Of a DNA stretch of 64,000 bases, positions 1-7,322 are shown in pieces. The notes under the pieces are model-generated. The model saw only the letters and a list, made by a program, of their open reading frames with translations. It ran no database searches and was not told the origin of the DNA. Position 1 is the stretch's first letter. Each line of letters starts with the position of its first letter. The DNA lies in contig NZ_CP101416.1 in assembly GCF_027942295.1 (NCBI RefSeq), forward strand, positions 4,636,501-4,700,500, in the 5' to 3' direction. Both the position numbers and the translations under genes were made by a program. Source of the DNA: Pseudanabaena sp. Chao 1811 (GTDB taxonomy: Bacteria > Cyanobacteriota > Cyanobacteriia > Pseudanabaenales > Pseudanabaenaceae).

Positions 1-714
1 AGGAACTTTCACCCTTGCAAAGTTTTCTTCCCCCGTTTCGCGATCGCGTACTAGCACCACTAAATTGAGACTGAGATTGGAGATATAGGGGAAGGGATGG
101 GCAGGATCAACCGCTAATGGTGTAAGTACTGGAAATAGCTTTTCCCGAAAATAGGTGGTGAGATAGTGTTGATGCTTCTTATCAATATTTTTATAATCCA
201 GAAGTTTCACACCATGTTTGTGTAGTTCTGGACGCAATGTATTCTCAAAAAACTCATGCTGCATCGTTACCAATGGTACTAGCGCATCACGAATCGCTAG
301 CAACTGTTTGTCGGGTTTCAATCCATCATCGGTAATAATATCGAGCTGTTCTGCAAATTTCTTCTTGACTCCTGCGACTCTAACCATAAAAAATTCATCA
401 AGGTTAGTGCTAAAAATGGCGCAGAACTTAGCTCTTTCTAGCAATGGGGTACGTGAGTCAACCCCTTCATGTAAAACTCTCTTATTAAAGGCGATCCAAC
501 TTAATTCACGGTTGAAAAAATATAGCGATCGATCAATTGTCTTTTCAGGTCTTTTGTTAATTGGTTGATTAATTGATTGCTCTAGTTCTAATAGAACTTT
601 ATTTGCCTCTCCAACACTCTCTAGATGCGGCAATACCTCTACTGGCAAATCAACGGGTATTTCCACATCAGCTTCTAAATTTTTCTTAGATAAATCTCTT
701 TTAGGCTTAGTCAT
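1..714 (-). CDS. ppk1: Polyphosphate kinase, N-terminal part (runs off window)
   Basis: The first 238 codons of polyphosphate kinase 1, which polymerises the gamma-phosphate of ATP into polyphosphate; the gene continues beyond base 1. After a charged leader of about 55 residues the protein shows the Ppk1 N-domain opening SLYFFNRELSWIAFNKRVL, then LDEFFMVRVAG and a segment around FPYISNLSLNLVVLVRDR. The catalytic domains with the phosphorylated histidine lie outside the window. The ATG at 714 is chosen because the next in-frame methionine is already inside the conserved domain. No partner gene such as ppx is visible. Confidence 0.93.
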   Translation of the reverse strand, partial: MTKPKRDLSKKNLEADVEIPVDLPVEVLPHLESVGEANKVLLELEQSINQPINKRPEKTIDRSLYFFNRELSWIAFNKRVLHEGVDSRTPLLERAKFCAIFSTNLDEFFMVRVAGVKKKFAEQLDIITDDGLKPDKQLLAIRDALVPLVTMQHEFFENTLRPELHKHGVKLLDYKNIDKKHQHYLTTYFREKLFPVLTPLAVDPAHPFPYISNLSLNLVVLVRDRETGEENFARVKVP

Positions 715-1076
715 AGCAACAAGTGTTTATTTTCTAATAACTAGATTACAGATATATCGAATGTTACTGTGTGAGGATAAACACTTACCTAAAGTCAGGA
801 AGAAAAGGCTTACAAAATAAATTCTTACTTCATATAACAATCCTAAACGGTTTATGGAAGTGCACCCTGACTGAGGGAGGACACTTCCACAAACCCAAAA
901 ATCTACAAATGATTGAGGACTGCTATATTAACACTTAATCTCAGCGCTCTGCGATTGAATACAGAAGCAGGTATTTTGCAGTAGGACAAAGCCACACCAT
1001 AAAAAATCGGTTCTTTTTCTACTGTATGTCTCTAAAGTAACAACAATAAGCAAGTAGTCAACCATAAGTAAACTTA

Positions 1077-1129
1077 AAACCCATATTTCTGTACCGCCTG
1101 CGTAGCGGGCGGTACAGAAATATGGGTTT
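1077..1129. repeat. 22-bp-arm palindrome, TAAGTAG-end family
   Basis: Arms 1077-1098 and 1108-1129 are exact reverse complements around a 9-base loop. The outer ends (AAGTAGTCAACCATAA near 1051, and its partner ending GAGCTACTTA near 1155) resemble the ends of the elements at 38.3 and 44.7 kb, although the central stem sequence is different. Confidence 0.75.
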
Positions 1130-1187
1130 CGCTTATAACTATGCCGAGCTACTTAATATTAGCTTTGGTTAAGCTTACAAATTCCTT

Positions 1188-1238
1188 AAAGCCCTAGATC
1201 AAAACTCTTGAATAGCAAGAGTTTTGATCTAGGGCTTT
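1188..1238. repeat. 23-bp-arm perfect palindrome
   Basis: Arms 1188-1210 and 1216-1238 are exact reverse complements around a 5-base loop. A smaller hairpin follows at 1243-1263. It lies 70 bases past the stop of the glutathione peroxidase gene and could contribute to its termination, but there is no long U-run. Confidence 0.75.
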
Positions 1239-1307
1239 AAGAGAGGTTTTGTGTAACAAAACCTTTCCTAAAAATTGTTTCAAGTTATGCCGAACTCGCG
1301 TTAAGTC

Positions 1308-1784
1308 TTATTTACTTAACAAAGATTCAATGTCTTGACGTAACCCAGCATCCTCAGGAGCAACGCTAGAAGGATAATACTTCACGACTTTACCTTCTTT
1401 ATCGACAAGAAACTTATTGAAGTTCCATTGCACCTGACTACCCGTGGTTTCGGTTAAGTATTTATACGCATCGGTCATGTCAGCGCCTTTCACCTTCACT
1501 TTGCTAAACATATCAAAGGTGACATCGTAGGTGAGAGAGCAGAAGCTCTTGATTTCTGATTCAGTACCAGGTTCTTGTGCGCCAAAGTCATTGCTAGGAA
1601 ATCCCAAAATCTCAAAACCTTGATCTTTGTATTCACGATAAAGAGATTCTAGACCCTTGTATTGCTTGGTATAGCCACATTTAGAAGCAACGTTAACTAC
1701 TAGAGCAACCTTGCCTTTGTATTTGGCGAGATCAACTGGTTGACCATCAATGTTAGTAATCTTGAAATCGTAAAGTGTAGACAT
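1308..1784 (-). CDS. Glutathione peroxidase family (thioredoxin-type) peroxidase
   Basis: A 158-residue protein of the usual length for non-selenium glutathione peroxidases, which reduce hydroperoxides. The peroxidatic cysteine is Cys36 (ASKCGYT), with Gln70 (FGAQEPG) and Trp120-Asn121 (WNFNKF) completing the catalytic tetrad. Cys82 (KSFCSLTYDV) sits where the resolving cysteine of thioredoxin-dependent members is found, so thioredoxin rather than glutathione is the likelier reductant. The usual FPCNQFG motif reads FPSNDFG here, losing a non-catalytic cysteine. No signal peptide, so cytosolic. The ATG at 1784 gives the family N-terminus. Confidence 0.93.
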   Translation of the reverse strand: MSTLYDFKITNIDGQPVDLAKYKGKVALVVNVASKCGYTKQYKGLESLYREYKDQGFEILGFPSNDFGAQEPGTESEIKSFCSLTYDVTFDMFSKVKVKGADMTDAYKYLTETTGSQVQWNFNKFLVDKEGKVVKYYPSSVAPEDAGLRQDIESLLSK

Positions 1785-1910
1785 ATTTTAAGGTTTTTAG
1801 TTTTTTTTTGAGGATAGGGTCTGAGTGTTTAAGTCTTAAGTATAAATGCTCAGATCGATTGGTGGTTGCTATAGTTGAAAAGATCCATTTAGCATTTTGC
1901 GGCGATTTGA

Positions 1911-2435
1911 ATGGCAAGTGTAATTATCCTGATTGGCGTACCTGCAAGTGGCAAGTCTAGCCTCGCTGAGCAGATGTTGCGTACTTCTAATCAGACTGCT
2001 AGTCAAAATAGTAGTAGCCTCACCTATGGACAAACTCAACTCATCAGTCCCGATCGCATTCGTGCTTCACTTTATGGATCAGCCGATATACAGGGAGATT
2101 GGACAGAAATTTGGACAGAGGTACAACAGTCATTTGCAAATGCTGCCAAATCGCAACAATCTGTAATATATGATGCCACAAACTATAAGCGAGAATATCG
2201 CAAAAATGTTATTTCCCTCGCCAAAGAGCATGGATTTAAACCAATTACAGGACTTTGGTTAAATGTCCCTCTCTGGATTTGTTTATCACGTAACGATAAT
2301 CGCGATCGCCAAGTCCCTGACGATATCATCATTGAAATGCATCGCACTCTCTCCTATAGCCCACCAAGCCTCAGCGAAGGTTTTGACCGCATCCTCTTTC
2401 GTGATGAAAAATCAGACAATGAGTGGATTGATTAA
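1911..2435 (+). CDS. P-loop ATPase / predicted kinase
   Basis: A 174-residue P-loop protein of the predicted nucleotide or polynucleotide kinase type. Walker A is GVPASGKSS at residues 9-17, followed by SPDRIRASLYG and a strand with VIYDATNYKREYR, a pattern seen in the kinase domain of T4 polynucleotide kinase-like proteins. A lid-like arginine stretch follows (LSRNDNRDRQVPD). The substrate is not known. It is a lone gene closed by a strong hairpin terminator at 2439-2479. Confidence 0.75.
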   Translation: MASVIILIGVPASGKSSLAEQMLRTSNQTASQNSSSLTYGQTQLISPDRIRASLYGSADIQGDWTEIWTEVQQSFANAAKSQQSVIYDATNYKREYRKNVISLAKEHGFKPITGLWLNVPLWICLSRNDNRDRQVPDDIIIEMHRTLSYSPPSLSEGFDRILFRDEKSDNEWID

Positions 2436-2438
2436 AAT

Positions 2439-2479
2439 AGTTTTTTATTTCCCCGCCAAAGGCGGGGAAATAAAAAACT
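2439..2479 (+). terminator. Rho-independent terminator after the P-loop kinase
   Basis: Nineteen-base arms around an AAA loop, GC-rich at the tip (CCCCGCC/GGCGGGG) and flanked by A-run and T-run tracts. It starts 4 bases past the stop codon and would work in both directions. Confidence 0.85.
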
Positions 2480-2597
2480 ATGTAATGTAAGTCTAATATT
2501 GTGCTTTTCAAGACATAAAAAATAATTTGTCTTTGTCTATTTCTCGTTTTGTGCTAGCTTAAATAGACGCAATCTCTAAGGGGTATAATAGGTTAAA

Positions 2598-2813
2598 ATG
2601 GCTAAGCGCCGCAATCAGAAAAAAGAAAAAGCTCTTCGCAACCAAGCGTATGCGCGTAAGTTTCGCAAGCGCACCCCTATGGGTCGCTTTGGACGTAGAA
2701 GACCAATGGGCAGCTATAACGATCCTGAAGATTCTGAATCCAATGGAGCTGCTGATACAGGTGCAGCCGATACTGGCGCTGCCGACACTGGCGCTGGAAT
2801 TGGTAAGTTCTAG
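2598..2813 (+). CDS. Small basic protein with Ala-Asp-Thr-Gly repeats
   Basis: A 71-residue protein of unknown function. The first 37 residues are strongly basic (AKRRNQKKEKALRNQAYARK and later RFGRRR), as in nucleic-acid- or ribosome-associated peptides. The rest is acidic and contains three consecutive AADTG repeats before GIGKF. The repeats use different synonymous codons, so they look maintained rather than recently slipped. It lies 41 bases upstream of tsaB on the same strand. ATG follows AATAGGTTAAA, a weak ribosome site. Confidence 0.6.
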   Translation: MAKRRNQKKEKALRNQAYARKFRKRTPMGRFGRRRPMGSYNDPEDSESNGAADTGAADTGAADTGAGIGKF

Positions 2814-2854
2814 ACTGTGAATTCTGGTGATCACTTCCCAGTATTCTATAGATC

Positions 2855-3310
2855 ATGACCACAAGTTTCGCCCTTGCATTACATACGACAACGACAAAAT
2901 TAGAGCTTGCGATCGCTGAAATTAATCAAAATTCAGATCGCAATTCTCAAATTTATACCATCCACAAACAACAGTCATGGGAACTAGGCAGAGAATTATC
3001 TGTACAATTACATGGCTGTTTAAATATGTTTGTGGGTGATATCCCATGGAGTGATTTTGCTTTTTTAGCGATCGCCACTGGCATTGGCAGTTTCACTGGC
3101 ACAAGGATTGGCATTGTCGTGGCAAGAACCCTCGGCGAACAGCTAAATATCCCTGTGTATGGCATTAATTGCGAGGAAATTATTGCCCGATCGCAGCAGT
3201 TTCAACCAAACCTATCTTTAGGTGAAAGTTTACTTGCGATCGCCTATGACCAATGGCAGGACGGAATTTATCCATCTTGGCAAAATGCTTTGCCACTTTA
3301 TGAAGCCTAA
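2855..3310 (+). CDS. tsaB: TsaB-like tRNA threonylcarbamoyladenosine protein, short form
   Basis: A 151-residue homologue of TsaB, the TsaD partner in synthesis of the t6A37 modification of ANN-decoding tRNAs. The N-terminal ASKHA lobe is clear: ALALHTTTTKLELAI, then GIGSFTGTRIGIVVARTLGE, the signature helix region. TsaB proteins usually have about 200-230 residues; this one stops shortly after LLAIAYDQWQDGIYPSW, where the family has a DAR..E.Y-like motif, so most of the C-terminal lobe is absent. An inverted repeat (CCATCTTGG at 3271, CCAAGATGG at 3313) straddles the stop codon. It may be a naturally short form or a truncation. Confidence 0.82.
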   Translation: MTTSFALALHTTTTKLELAIAEINQNSDRNSQIYTIHKQQSWELGRELSVQLHGCLNMFVGDIPWSDFAFLAIATGIGSFTGTRIGIVVARTLGEQLNIPVYGINCEEIIARSQQFQPNLSLGESLLAIAYDQWQDGIYPSWQNALPLYEA

Positions 3311-3331
3311 TTTCCAAGATGGCTTCGTCCC

Positions 3332-3377
3332 AACACAAAAAGAGAGTCGCGTTGTAACACGACTCTCTTTTTGTGTT
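3332..3377 (+). terminator. Terminator after tsaB
   Basis: Perfect 18-base arms (3332-3349 and 3360-3377) with an A-rich outer left arm and CTTTTTGTGTT on the right, starting 22 bases past the stop codon. Confidence 0.85.
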
Positions 3378-3386
3378 CTATACAAT

Positions 3387-3427
3387 AAATCAACAGAAGC
3401 GGCACTTCGTGCCGCTTCTGTTGATTT
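3387..3427. repeat. Perfect 18-bp-arm hairpin
   Basis: Arms around the loop CTTCG, stem tip CGGCA/TGCCG, immediately after the tsaB terminator. It is a palindromic repeat or a second terminator. Confidence 0.65.
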
Positions 3428-3438
3428 AAGTTTTATGA

Positions 3439-3578
3439 CCTAACGCAAGTTCGGGATAATTTGTAATGGACTTTGAGAGAGGGTTTGCCCTCTCTCAAAG
3501 CCCAAAAGTAAAAGCCTTGCTACGCAAGGCTTTTACTTTTGGGCTTTTAAAATTTGCTAGCTTAACCCGAACTGACGT
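3439..3578. repeat. MITE-like element with two consecutive hairpins (copy 1)
   Basis: About 140 bp bounded by GTTCGGGATAATTT on the left and TTAACCCGAACTGAC on the right, which are imperfect inverted repeats. Inside are two perfect hairpins, one containing CTTTGAGAGAGGG and the next containing CCCAAAAGTAAAAGCC. A second copy is at 16498-16636 and a half copy in opposite orientation at 30178-30248. No coding capacity, consistent with a non-autonomous transposable element. Confidence 0.8.
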
Positions 3579-3792
3579 GACCTAAGCAAAACTTTCACTG
3601 TTATAGAGAACCTTCTATTTTTAAGGCGGTTAGTACACTTACGTTTTGGTATTTCAAAGTGCTAAAATTACGATGCTGAAAGTATATATAAAGTTGAATT
3701 TTCTCAACTAACGATCGCTCGTTACAATTGCAGGGAATCCTTTTATTACCTAGGCAAATACATCTAGGACGGTAGTTATTCCAGCTTGACCT

Positions 3793-4053
3793 ATGCTTCA
3801 AGACGCGATCGCCATTCGTCATTATCAAAAAATTACTGACTCACTCGTTGAAATGTCCGAACGAGGCTATCGTTCGACGGACGAAATGAGACTCTTTTTA
3901 GACGGTTACTTATCGGCTCTGCGCGTTACTAATGCGGTAGAAGTTCATAATATTCATCGTCTCGAAGAGGAAGTAATCCGCTTTCTATATGATTCCTCTA
4001 ATTTTGAATCTCCCTACGAGTTTGAGATGGAGGTAGAACGGGGTGAAAGGTAA
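3793..4053 (+). CDS. Small conserved cyanobacterial protein (DUF6761-like)
   Basis: An 86-residue protein resembling a small cyanobacterial family I associate with DUF6761 from the pattern MLQDAIAIRHYQKITDSL, RGYRSTDEMRLFLDGYLSAL and IHRLEEEVIRFLYDSSNFE. Function unknown; mostly helical, no membrane segment or signal. The last 40 bases overlap the 3' end of rsmG on the opposite strand, so the two genes converge and share coding sequence. Confidence is good that the gene is real and moderate for the family name. Confidence 0.75.
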   Translation: MLQDAIAIRHYQKITDSLVEMSERGYRSTDEMRLFLDGYLSALRVTNAVEVHNIHRLEEEVIRFLYDSSNFESPYEFEMEVERGER

Positions 4054-4697
4054 ACACTATGTCGGATACCCGCGGTAAGAGGGGTTTGAAAACGATCTTG
4101 CTTAACCACTTGTAATTCTTGTTCTTGACAAAACAAGTCAATTTGCTCGCTCTCTTCGGGTAGCCATTGACCTCGATAGAGAATTGCTGTGCCACTCCTT
4201 TTAAGGAATGGCAGACAATAACTAGCGCAAATATCTGGCTTGCCCACAGCGCGGACAACCGCTAAGTCATATTTCTTGCTATAGCCAGAGGTTTGGTTAA
4301 GCTCTTCAACACGACCTGCTAGAGAGATCGCATTAGATAATTGCAAATCTTGAATGGTTTGCTGCACAAAGGCAACCTTTTTTTGTTTGCTATCGACTAG
4401 GGTGACTTGCCATGAAGGCTTAGCGATCGCGATCGGTAGTCCGGGGAATCCTGCACCCGTGCCAATATCAATTAGTTTTATATTTTCGCGATCCCAATAG
4501 GCAAGAACGCCACGCAATGAGTCCCATAGATGCTTTTCCCAAAAATCATCGGGGGCAATGATTCGCGTCAGGTTTTGCTTACTATTCCCCTCCAGAACTA
4601 GTTCATAAAGCTTTTCAAATTGGGCAAGCTGCTCTGGATTGGGCAACCAGTTGAGGGTAGATTGCCATTGTTCAAACAAGTGGGAAAAGTGGGGCAT
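4014..4697 (-). CDS. rsmG: 16S rRNA (guanine(527)-N(7))-methyltransferase RsmG
   Basis: A SAM-dependent methyltransferase that modifies G527 of 16S rRNA. The binding motif DIGTGAGFPGLPIAI is clear, preceded by NLTRI..PDDFWEKHLWDSL, which is typical of RsmG/GidB, and followed by VTLVDSKQKKVAFVQ and RAVGKPD. The ATG at 4697 (MPHFSHLFEQW) is preferred to ATG 4706 or TTG 4724 because it fits the usual N-terminus; no strong ribosome site separates them. The 3' end overlaps the convergent small gene by 40 bases. Confidence 0.92.
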   Translation of the reverse strand: MPHFSHLFEQWQSTLNWLPNPEQLAQFEKLYELVLEGNSKQNLTRIIAPDDFWEKHLWDSLRGVLAYWDRENIKLIDIGTGAGFPGLPIAIAKPSWQVTLVDSKQKKVAFVQQTIQDLQLSNAISLAGRVEELNQTSGYSKKYDLAVVRAVGKPDICASYCLPFLKRSGTAILYRGQWLPEESEQIDLFCQEQELQVVKQDRFQTPLTAGIRHSVYLSPRSTSISNS

Positions 4698-4724
4698 AAA
4701 AAACATCAAGTAGAAACGGCGCAA

Positions 4725-5208
4725 AGCGCGATCTCTACTTTACTAGCGATTTGACAGATTTAGAAGAAACGTCCTTCAGGAAAAGCAAGAAGCGATTTTT
4801 TGTAGCGAGGCTAAGCCTCGCTACAAAAAATTTGGTTACTTATTTCAATCGCAGAATCCTAATACCACAATTAAAAATGGCGCAGCCATTTTGGTAGTGC
4901 TAAATAGGAAAGGATGGACAGAGCTTCGCGCCGCCCATCCTTTCCTATTTAGGACTAACGCCATTTTTAGTTTTGAAAAATCTTGCTGGGTTTGTTTTTT
5001 ACTTCACAAAAGTGCTGTCACCCTTTCGTGAATTGGTATAAGTCCATAGATGTTTGTCGAATTTTGACATTAGAGGATAAGATCAAACAAACATTAAGAT
5101 TCATGTAGCATTACTAAGCAATTTATGTTTGGATAGGCGTATAAAGCGCTTTCACTCAGCATCTTCATGCTACCGATATAACAAAAAGATATAAAAGGTA
5201 AAATTTAA
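4725..5208. repeat. Gene-free spacer with two palindromic repeats
   Basis: Between rsmG and the Psb34-like gene. It holds a 16-bp-arm hairpin at 4796-4830 (TGTAGCGAGGC/GCCTCGCTACA) and a longer interrupted palindrome at about 4875-4975 whose outer arms are AAAAATGGCG/CGCCATTTTT and inner arms CTAAATAGGAAAGGATGG and complement. The last 200 bases should contain the promoter of the Psb34-like gene; no confident motif is visible. Confidence 0.6.
4796..4830. repeat. Hairpin of the 'TGTRGC..GGC' covarying family (copy 1)
   Basis: Stem TTTTTTGTAGCGAGGC with exact complement around a TAA loop. Related copies at 25172-25204, 39313-39367 and 41434-41466 have different but still fully paired stems. 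Confidence 0.8.
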
Positions 5209-5451
5209 ATGGCAGAACCAACTAAAACCCGCACCGCATTTACTAAAGACGAGCGTGGAATTTTAAATAATTGGGCGATCGAACCCAAGATGTATTTTGA
5301 TGACAAAGTCGATAAGAAAGCTGAGGAAAAAGGCAAGGAGCAAGGTGAAGCTACAAAATATGCTGAACTCCTAAAGGGACGCTTGCCAATGATTGGGATT
5401 ACCTTGCTCGTTTTGGTAATGATTGGGGCTACTTTACTCGCCATTGCCTAG
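5209..5451 (+). CDS. Psb34/ssl1498-family photosystem assembly protein
   Basis: An 80-residue single-span membrane protein. The signature GILNNWAIEPKMYFDD matches the ssl1498 family, whose Synechocystis member was identified as Psb34, a small PSII assembly-intermediate protein related to Hlips. A charged linker (KKAEEKGKEQGEATKYAE) precedes one hydrophobic helix, residues about 59-79. The N-terminus before the signature and the linker make it longer than the minimal family form as I recall it. Likely thylakoid membrane. Assignment rests on the motif only. Confidence 0.75.
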   Translation: MAEPTKTRTAFTKDERGILNNWAIEPKMYFDDKVDKKAEEKGKEQGEATKYAELLKGRLPMIGITLLVLVMIGATLLAIA

Positions 5452-5536
5452 GTTGCTACTGGTAAAGAATTTTTACAAATTATCGGTTTCTAAAAATGGG
5501 GGCAAAGCCAAGCTTTGCTCCTAGAATTATAGTTTT

Positions 5537-6037
5537 ATGACAGTTCCCCAAGACCCAATCCAGTTTTTAACATTAGCCGAAGCCCATGCGATCGACGGAG
5601 CGCTTCTGTCAACGATGGAAAAATTTATGACCCGCATCACAATTTCTTCGATGCGGATCATCACCAAAATTGCTCAAGAGCTTAGTGTTCATGCAGAAAC
5701 TCTTTCAGCACAACAAATTGTGCAATGGATTGAGCATGATTCGCAGATTCGGAAAGAGCAAGGTGAAGATGCTGCCTTTCTCAAATGGTCTTCCCCCCAT
5801 CCTGATCTAGATTTTGAAGATACTAGACAGGATGAAGTGACCCCAGCCAAGCTTTCCAGCCATGAGAAATTTTTAACTCGTATGGTGATTTCGGCAATGC
5901 AAGCATTAACTGCGATCGCTAAAGACTACAGTGTTCATCTCGAAGATTTGACCGCAGAGCAAGTAATTACTTGGGTAGAGCGTGATGCTAAAGTCAAGCG
6001 TGAACAGGGTATCGAGGCATCATTTCTATCTTGGTAA
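5537..6037 (+). CDS. Unknown protein built of two tandem 60-residue repeats
   Basis: A 166-residue protein not recognised beyond its architecture. Residues about 25-84 and 107-166 are an internal duplication: each begins EKF(M/L)TR(I/M), continues with ISxM and a run ending (L/Y)SVH, then (L/Q)xAxQ(I/V)(V/I)xW(I/V)E(H/R)D and closes with REQGxxAxFL(K/S)W. Predicted helical, soluble, no signal. It starts 85 bases after the Psb34-like gene on the same strand, so co-transcription is possible. Confidence 0.65.
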   Translation: MTVPQDPIQFLTLAEAHAIDGALLSTMEKFMTRITISSMRIITKIAQELSVHAETLSAQQIVQWIEHDSQIRKEQGEDAAFLKWSSPHPDLDFEDTRQDEVTPAKLSSHEKFLTRMVISAMQALTAIAKDYSVHLEDLTAEQVITWVERDAKVKREQGIEASFLSW

Positions 6038-6053
6038 ATCTCTTGTAAATTCT

Positions 6054-6653
6054 TTAGTGTCTAGCAAAACTCAGAAGATTAAACAAATTATTGACGGATA
6101 TTTGCCAGCCTTTTAAGACTTCTGGCACAGGCAAAAGATCTTCACCTCGGTGACTATTAAAGCGATCGCCTTGAAAGCTAAGTACGGTTCTTTCTTGAGG
6201 GGCAATAAGCCAGCCTAGTTTTGTACCATTTTGTTTTGTGCCATGTTTAAGAGCAAAGCTGATTTTATCGATGACATCAATCGGTGACTGATCAGGCGAC
6301 AGAATTTCAATGAGCCAGTCTGGTGGGATTTCAATTCTATTAACAATTTCACCATTAGCATCAAGGGGAATATGCTCCCACTCAAATACAGCGATATCAG
6401 GAACAATGGATCTTCCTGCAAAGGTGCAGCGCAGTTCAGGAAAGGCAAAAACGATTTGCTCAGGTTCACCACGTTGATTAATCGTAGCAACTAGTTTTCC
6501 CTGCAATGTGCTGTGTTGTCCCTGCGGCATTGGTTTCTGAGTAATATTTCCTTTGATATATTCACTAGCTGGCTCAGTTTCAGGAAGCACTAAAAAATCT
6601 TCCAGTGAAATAAGACTAGGTTGTGATGGTTTTGGTTGAGTAGTAGCTAGCAT
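6054..6653 (-). CDS. Uma2 family (DUF820) putative endonuclease
   Basis: A 199-residue member of the Uma2 family, a PD-(D/E)XK nuclease-like fold hugely expanded in cyanobacteria, with no settled biological role. Visible family landmarks are LISLEDFLVLPE, ASEYIKGNITQKP, the catalytic-type strand RSIVPDIAVF and PPDWLIEILSPDQ. It lies 16 bases downstream of the phosphoribosyltransferase on the same strand and could share its transcript. The Uma2 genes at 18.0 and 22.5 kb are divergent in sequence. Confidence 0.85.
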   Translation of the reverse strand: MLATTQPKPSQPSLISLEDFLVLPETEPASEYIKGNITQKPMPQGQHSTLQGKLVATINQRGEPEQIVFAFPELRCTFAGRSIVPDIAVFEWEHIPLDANGEIVNRIEIPPDWLIEILSPDQSPIDVIDKISFALKHGTKQNGTKLGWLIAPQERTVLSFQGDRFNSHRGEDLLPVPEVLKGWQISVNNLFNLLSFARH

Positions 6654-6669
6654 AAAAATATTCCTAAAA

Positions 6670-7179
6670 TTAACTACTAATTAACGCCAAGTCGCTAGGA
6701 TGCATCTTTTCATATTTCTCAAAGGGCTGATGAATCCAAGGATTGTCGGATAAAAAGTCGATGTAATAATCGGGCTTAGCTATAGAACAAGCCTTGAACC
6801 AAAGCACCGCCGATCGCACTTCGGTAATTGCAAATTCTGGATGTTGCTTGAGCCATTCGAGAATTTGTGCCAACGTGACACCTGAATCCACCAAATCATC
6901 CACTAGCAAGATCCGCTTGCCGAGCGTATCCGTAGTCATGGTGATGCTATGGGCAATTTTTAAATCACCACGTTCTTGAAAATTTTTACCTCCATAGGAA
7001 GAAGTCGAGAGAATAGCTAAAGGTTTGTCAAAAATGCGCGACAGGATATCCCCAATGCGTAAGCCGCCCCTAGCCAGACAGAGAATTTGGTCAAACTCCC
7101 ATTGCGAATGATAAATTTGAGCTGCCAGTCCTTCGATTTTGGCGTAATATTCGTCCCAAGAAACATATAGATCAGACAT
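6670..7179 (-). CDS. Phosphoribosyltransferase (purine type)
   Basis: A 169-residue type I phosphoribosyltransferase. The PRPP-binding motif ILLVDDLVDSGVTL is intact, with the upstream loop LCLARGGLRIGDILSR and the C-terminal PDYYIDFLSDNPWIHQPFE that resembles xanthine/hypoxanthine enzymes, pointing to purine salvage. Substrate preference cannot be read from the sequence. ATG at 7179; expressed with or ahead of the Uma2 gene downstream. Confidence 0.85.
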   Translation of the reverse strand: MSDLYVSWDEYYAKIEGLAAQIYHSQWEFDQILCLARGGLRIGDILSRIFDKPLAILSTSSYGGKNFQERGDLKIAHSITMTTDTLGKRILLVDDLVDSGVTLAQILEWLKQHPEFAITEVRSAVLWFKACSIAKPDYYIDFLSDNPWIHQPFEKYEKMHPSDLALISS

Positions 7180-7322
7180 AGTGGCAGCTTTAACAAGTAA
7201 ATTTCAAGCAAATATCCAAATTTTGCTGTGTGCTTATAGTATCAATTAGTACATTCAATTGGACTTGTCCAAAAGTAGGGACTAGACTAGAGGAAGAAAA
7301 AATGAGATAGGGAGACAAAAGC

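Larger units (their letters stand above)
715..1307. repeat. Gene-free 593 bp spacer with stacked palindromic elements
   Basis: No credible gene. It holds a relic of the 'atcggttctt' family near 990-1016, a palindrome at 1077-1129 with TAAGTAG-like outer ends, a second long palindrome at 1188-1238, and a right end (GCCGAACTCGCG) near 1290 resembling the ends of the repeats at 3.4 and 30.2 kb. The spacer appears to be built largely from small non-coding repeat elements. The ppk1 promoter must lie in its left part but no clear -35/-10 pair is visible. Confidence 0.6.

Noticed and set aside
218-568. Plus-strand frame at the left edge
   Set aside because: It is antisense to ppk1, whose protein sequence is clearly the conserved one.
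3222-3443. Frameshifted C-terminal part of tsaB
   Set aside because: The alternate frame translation shows no TsaB-like sequence and runs through the terminator hairpin.
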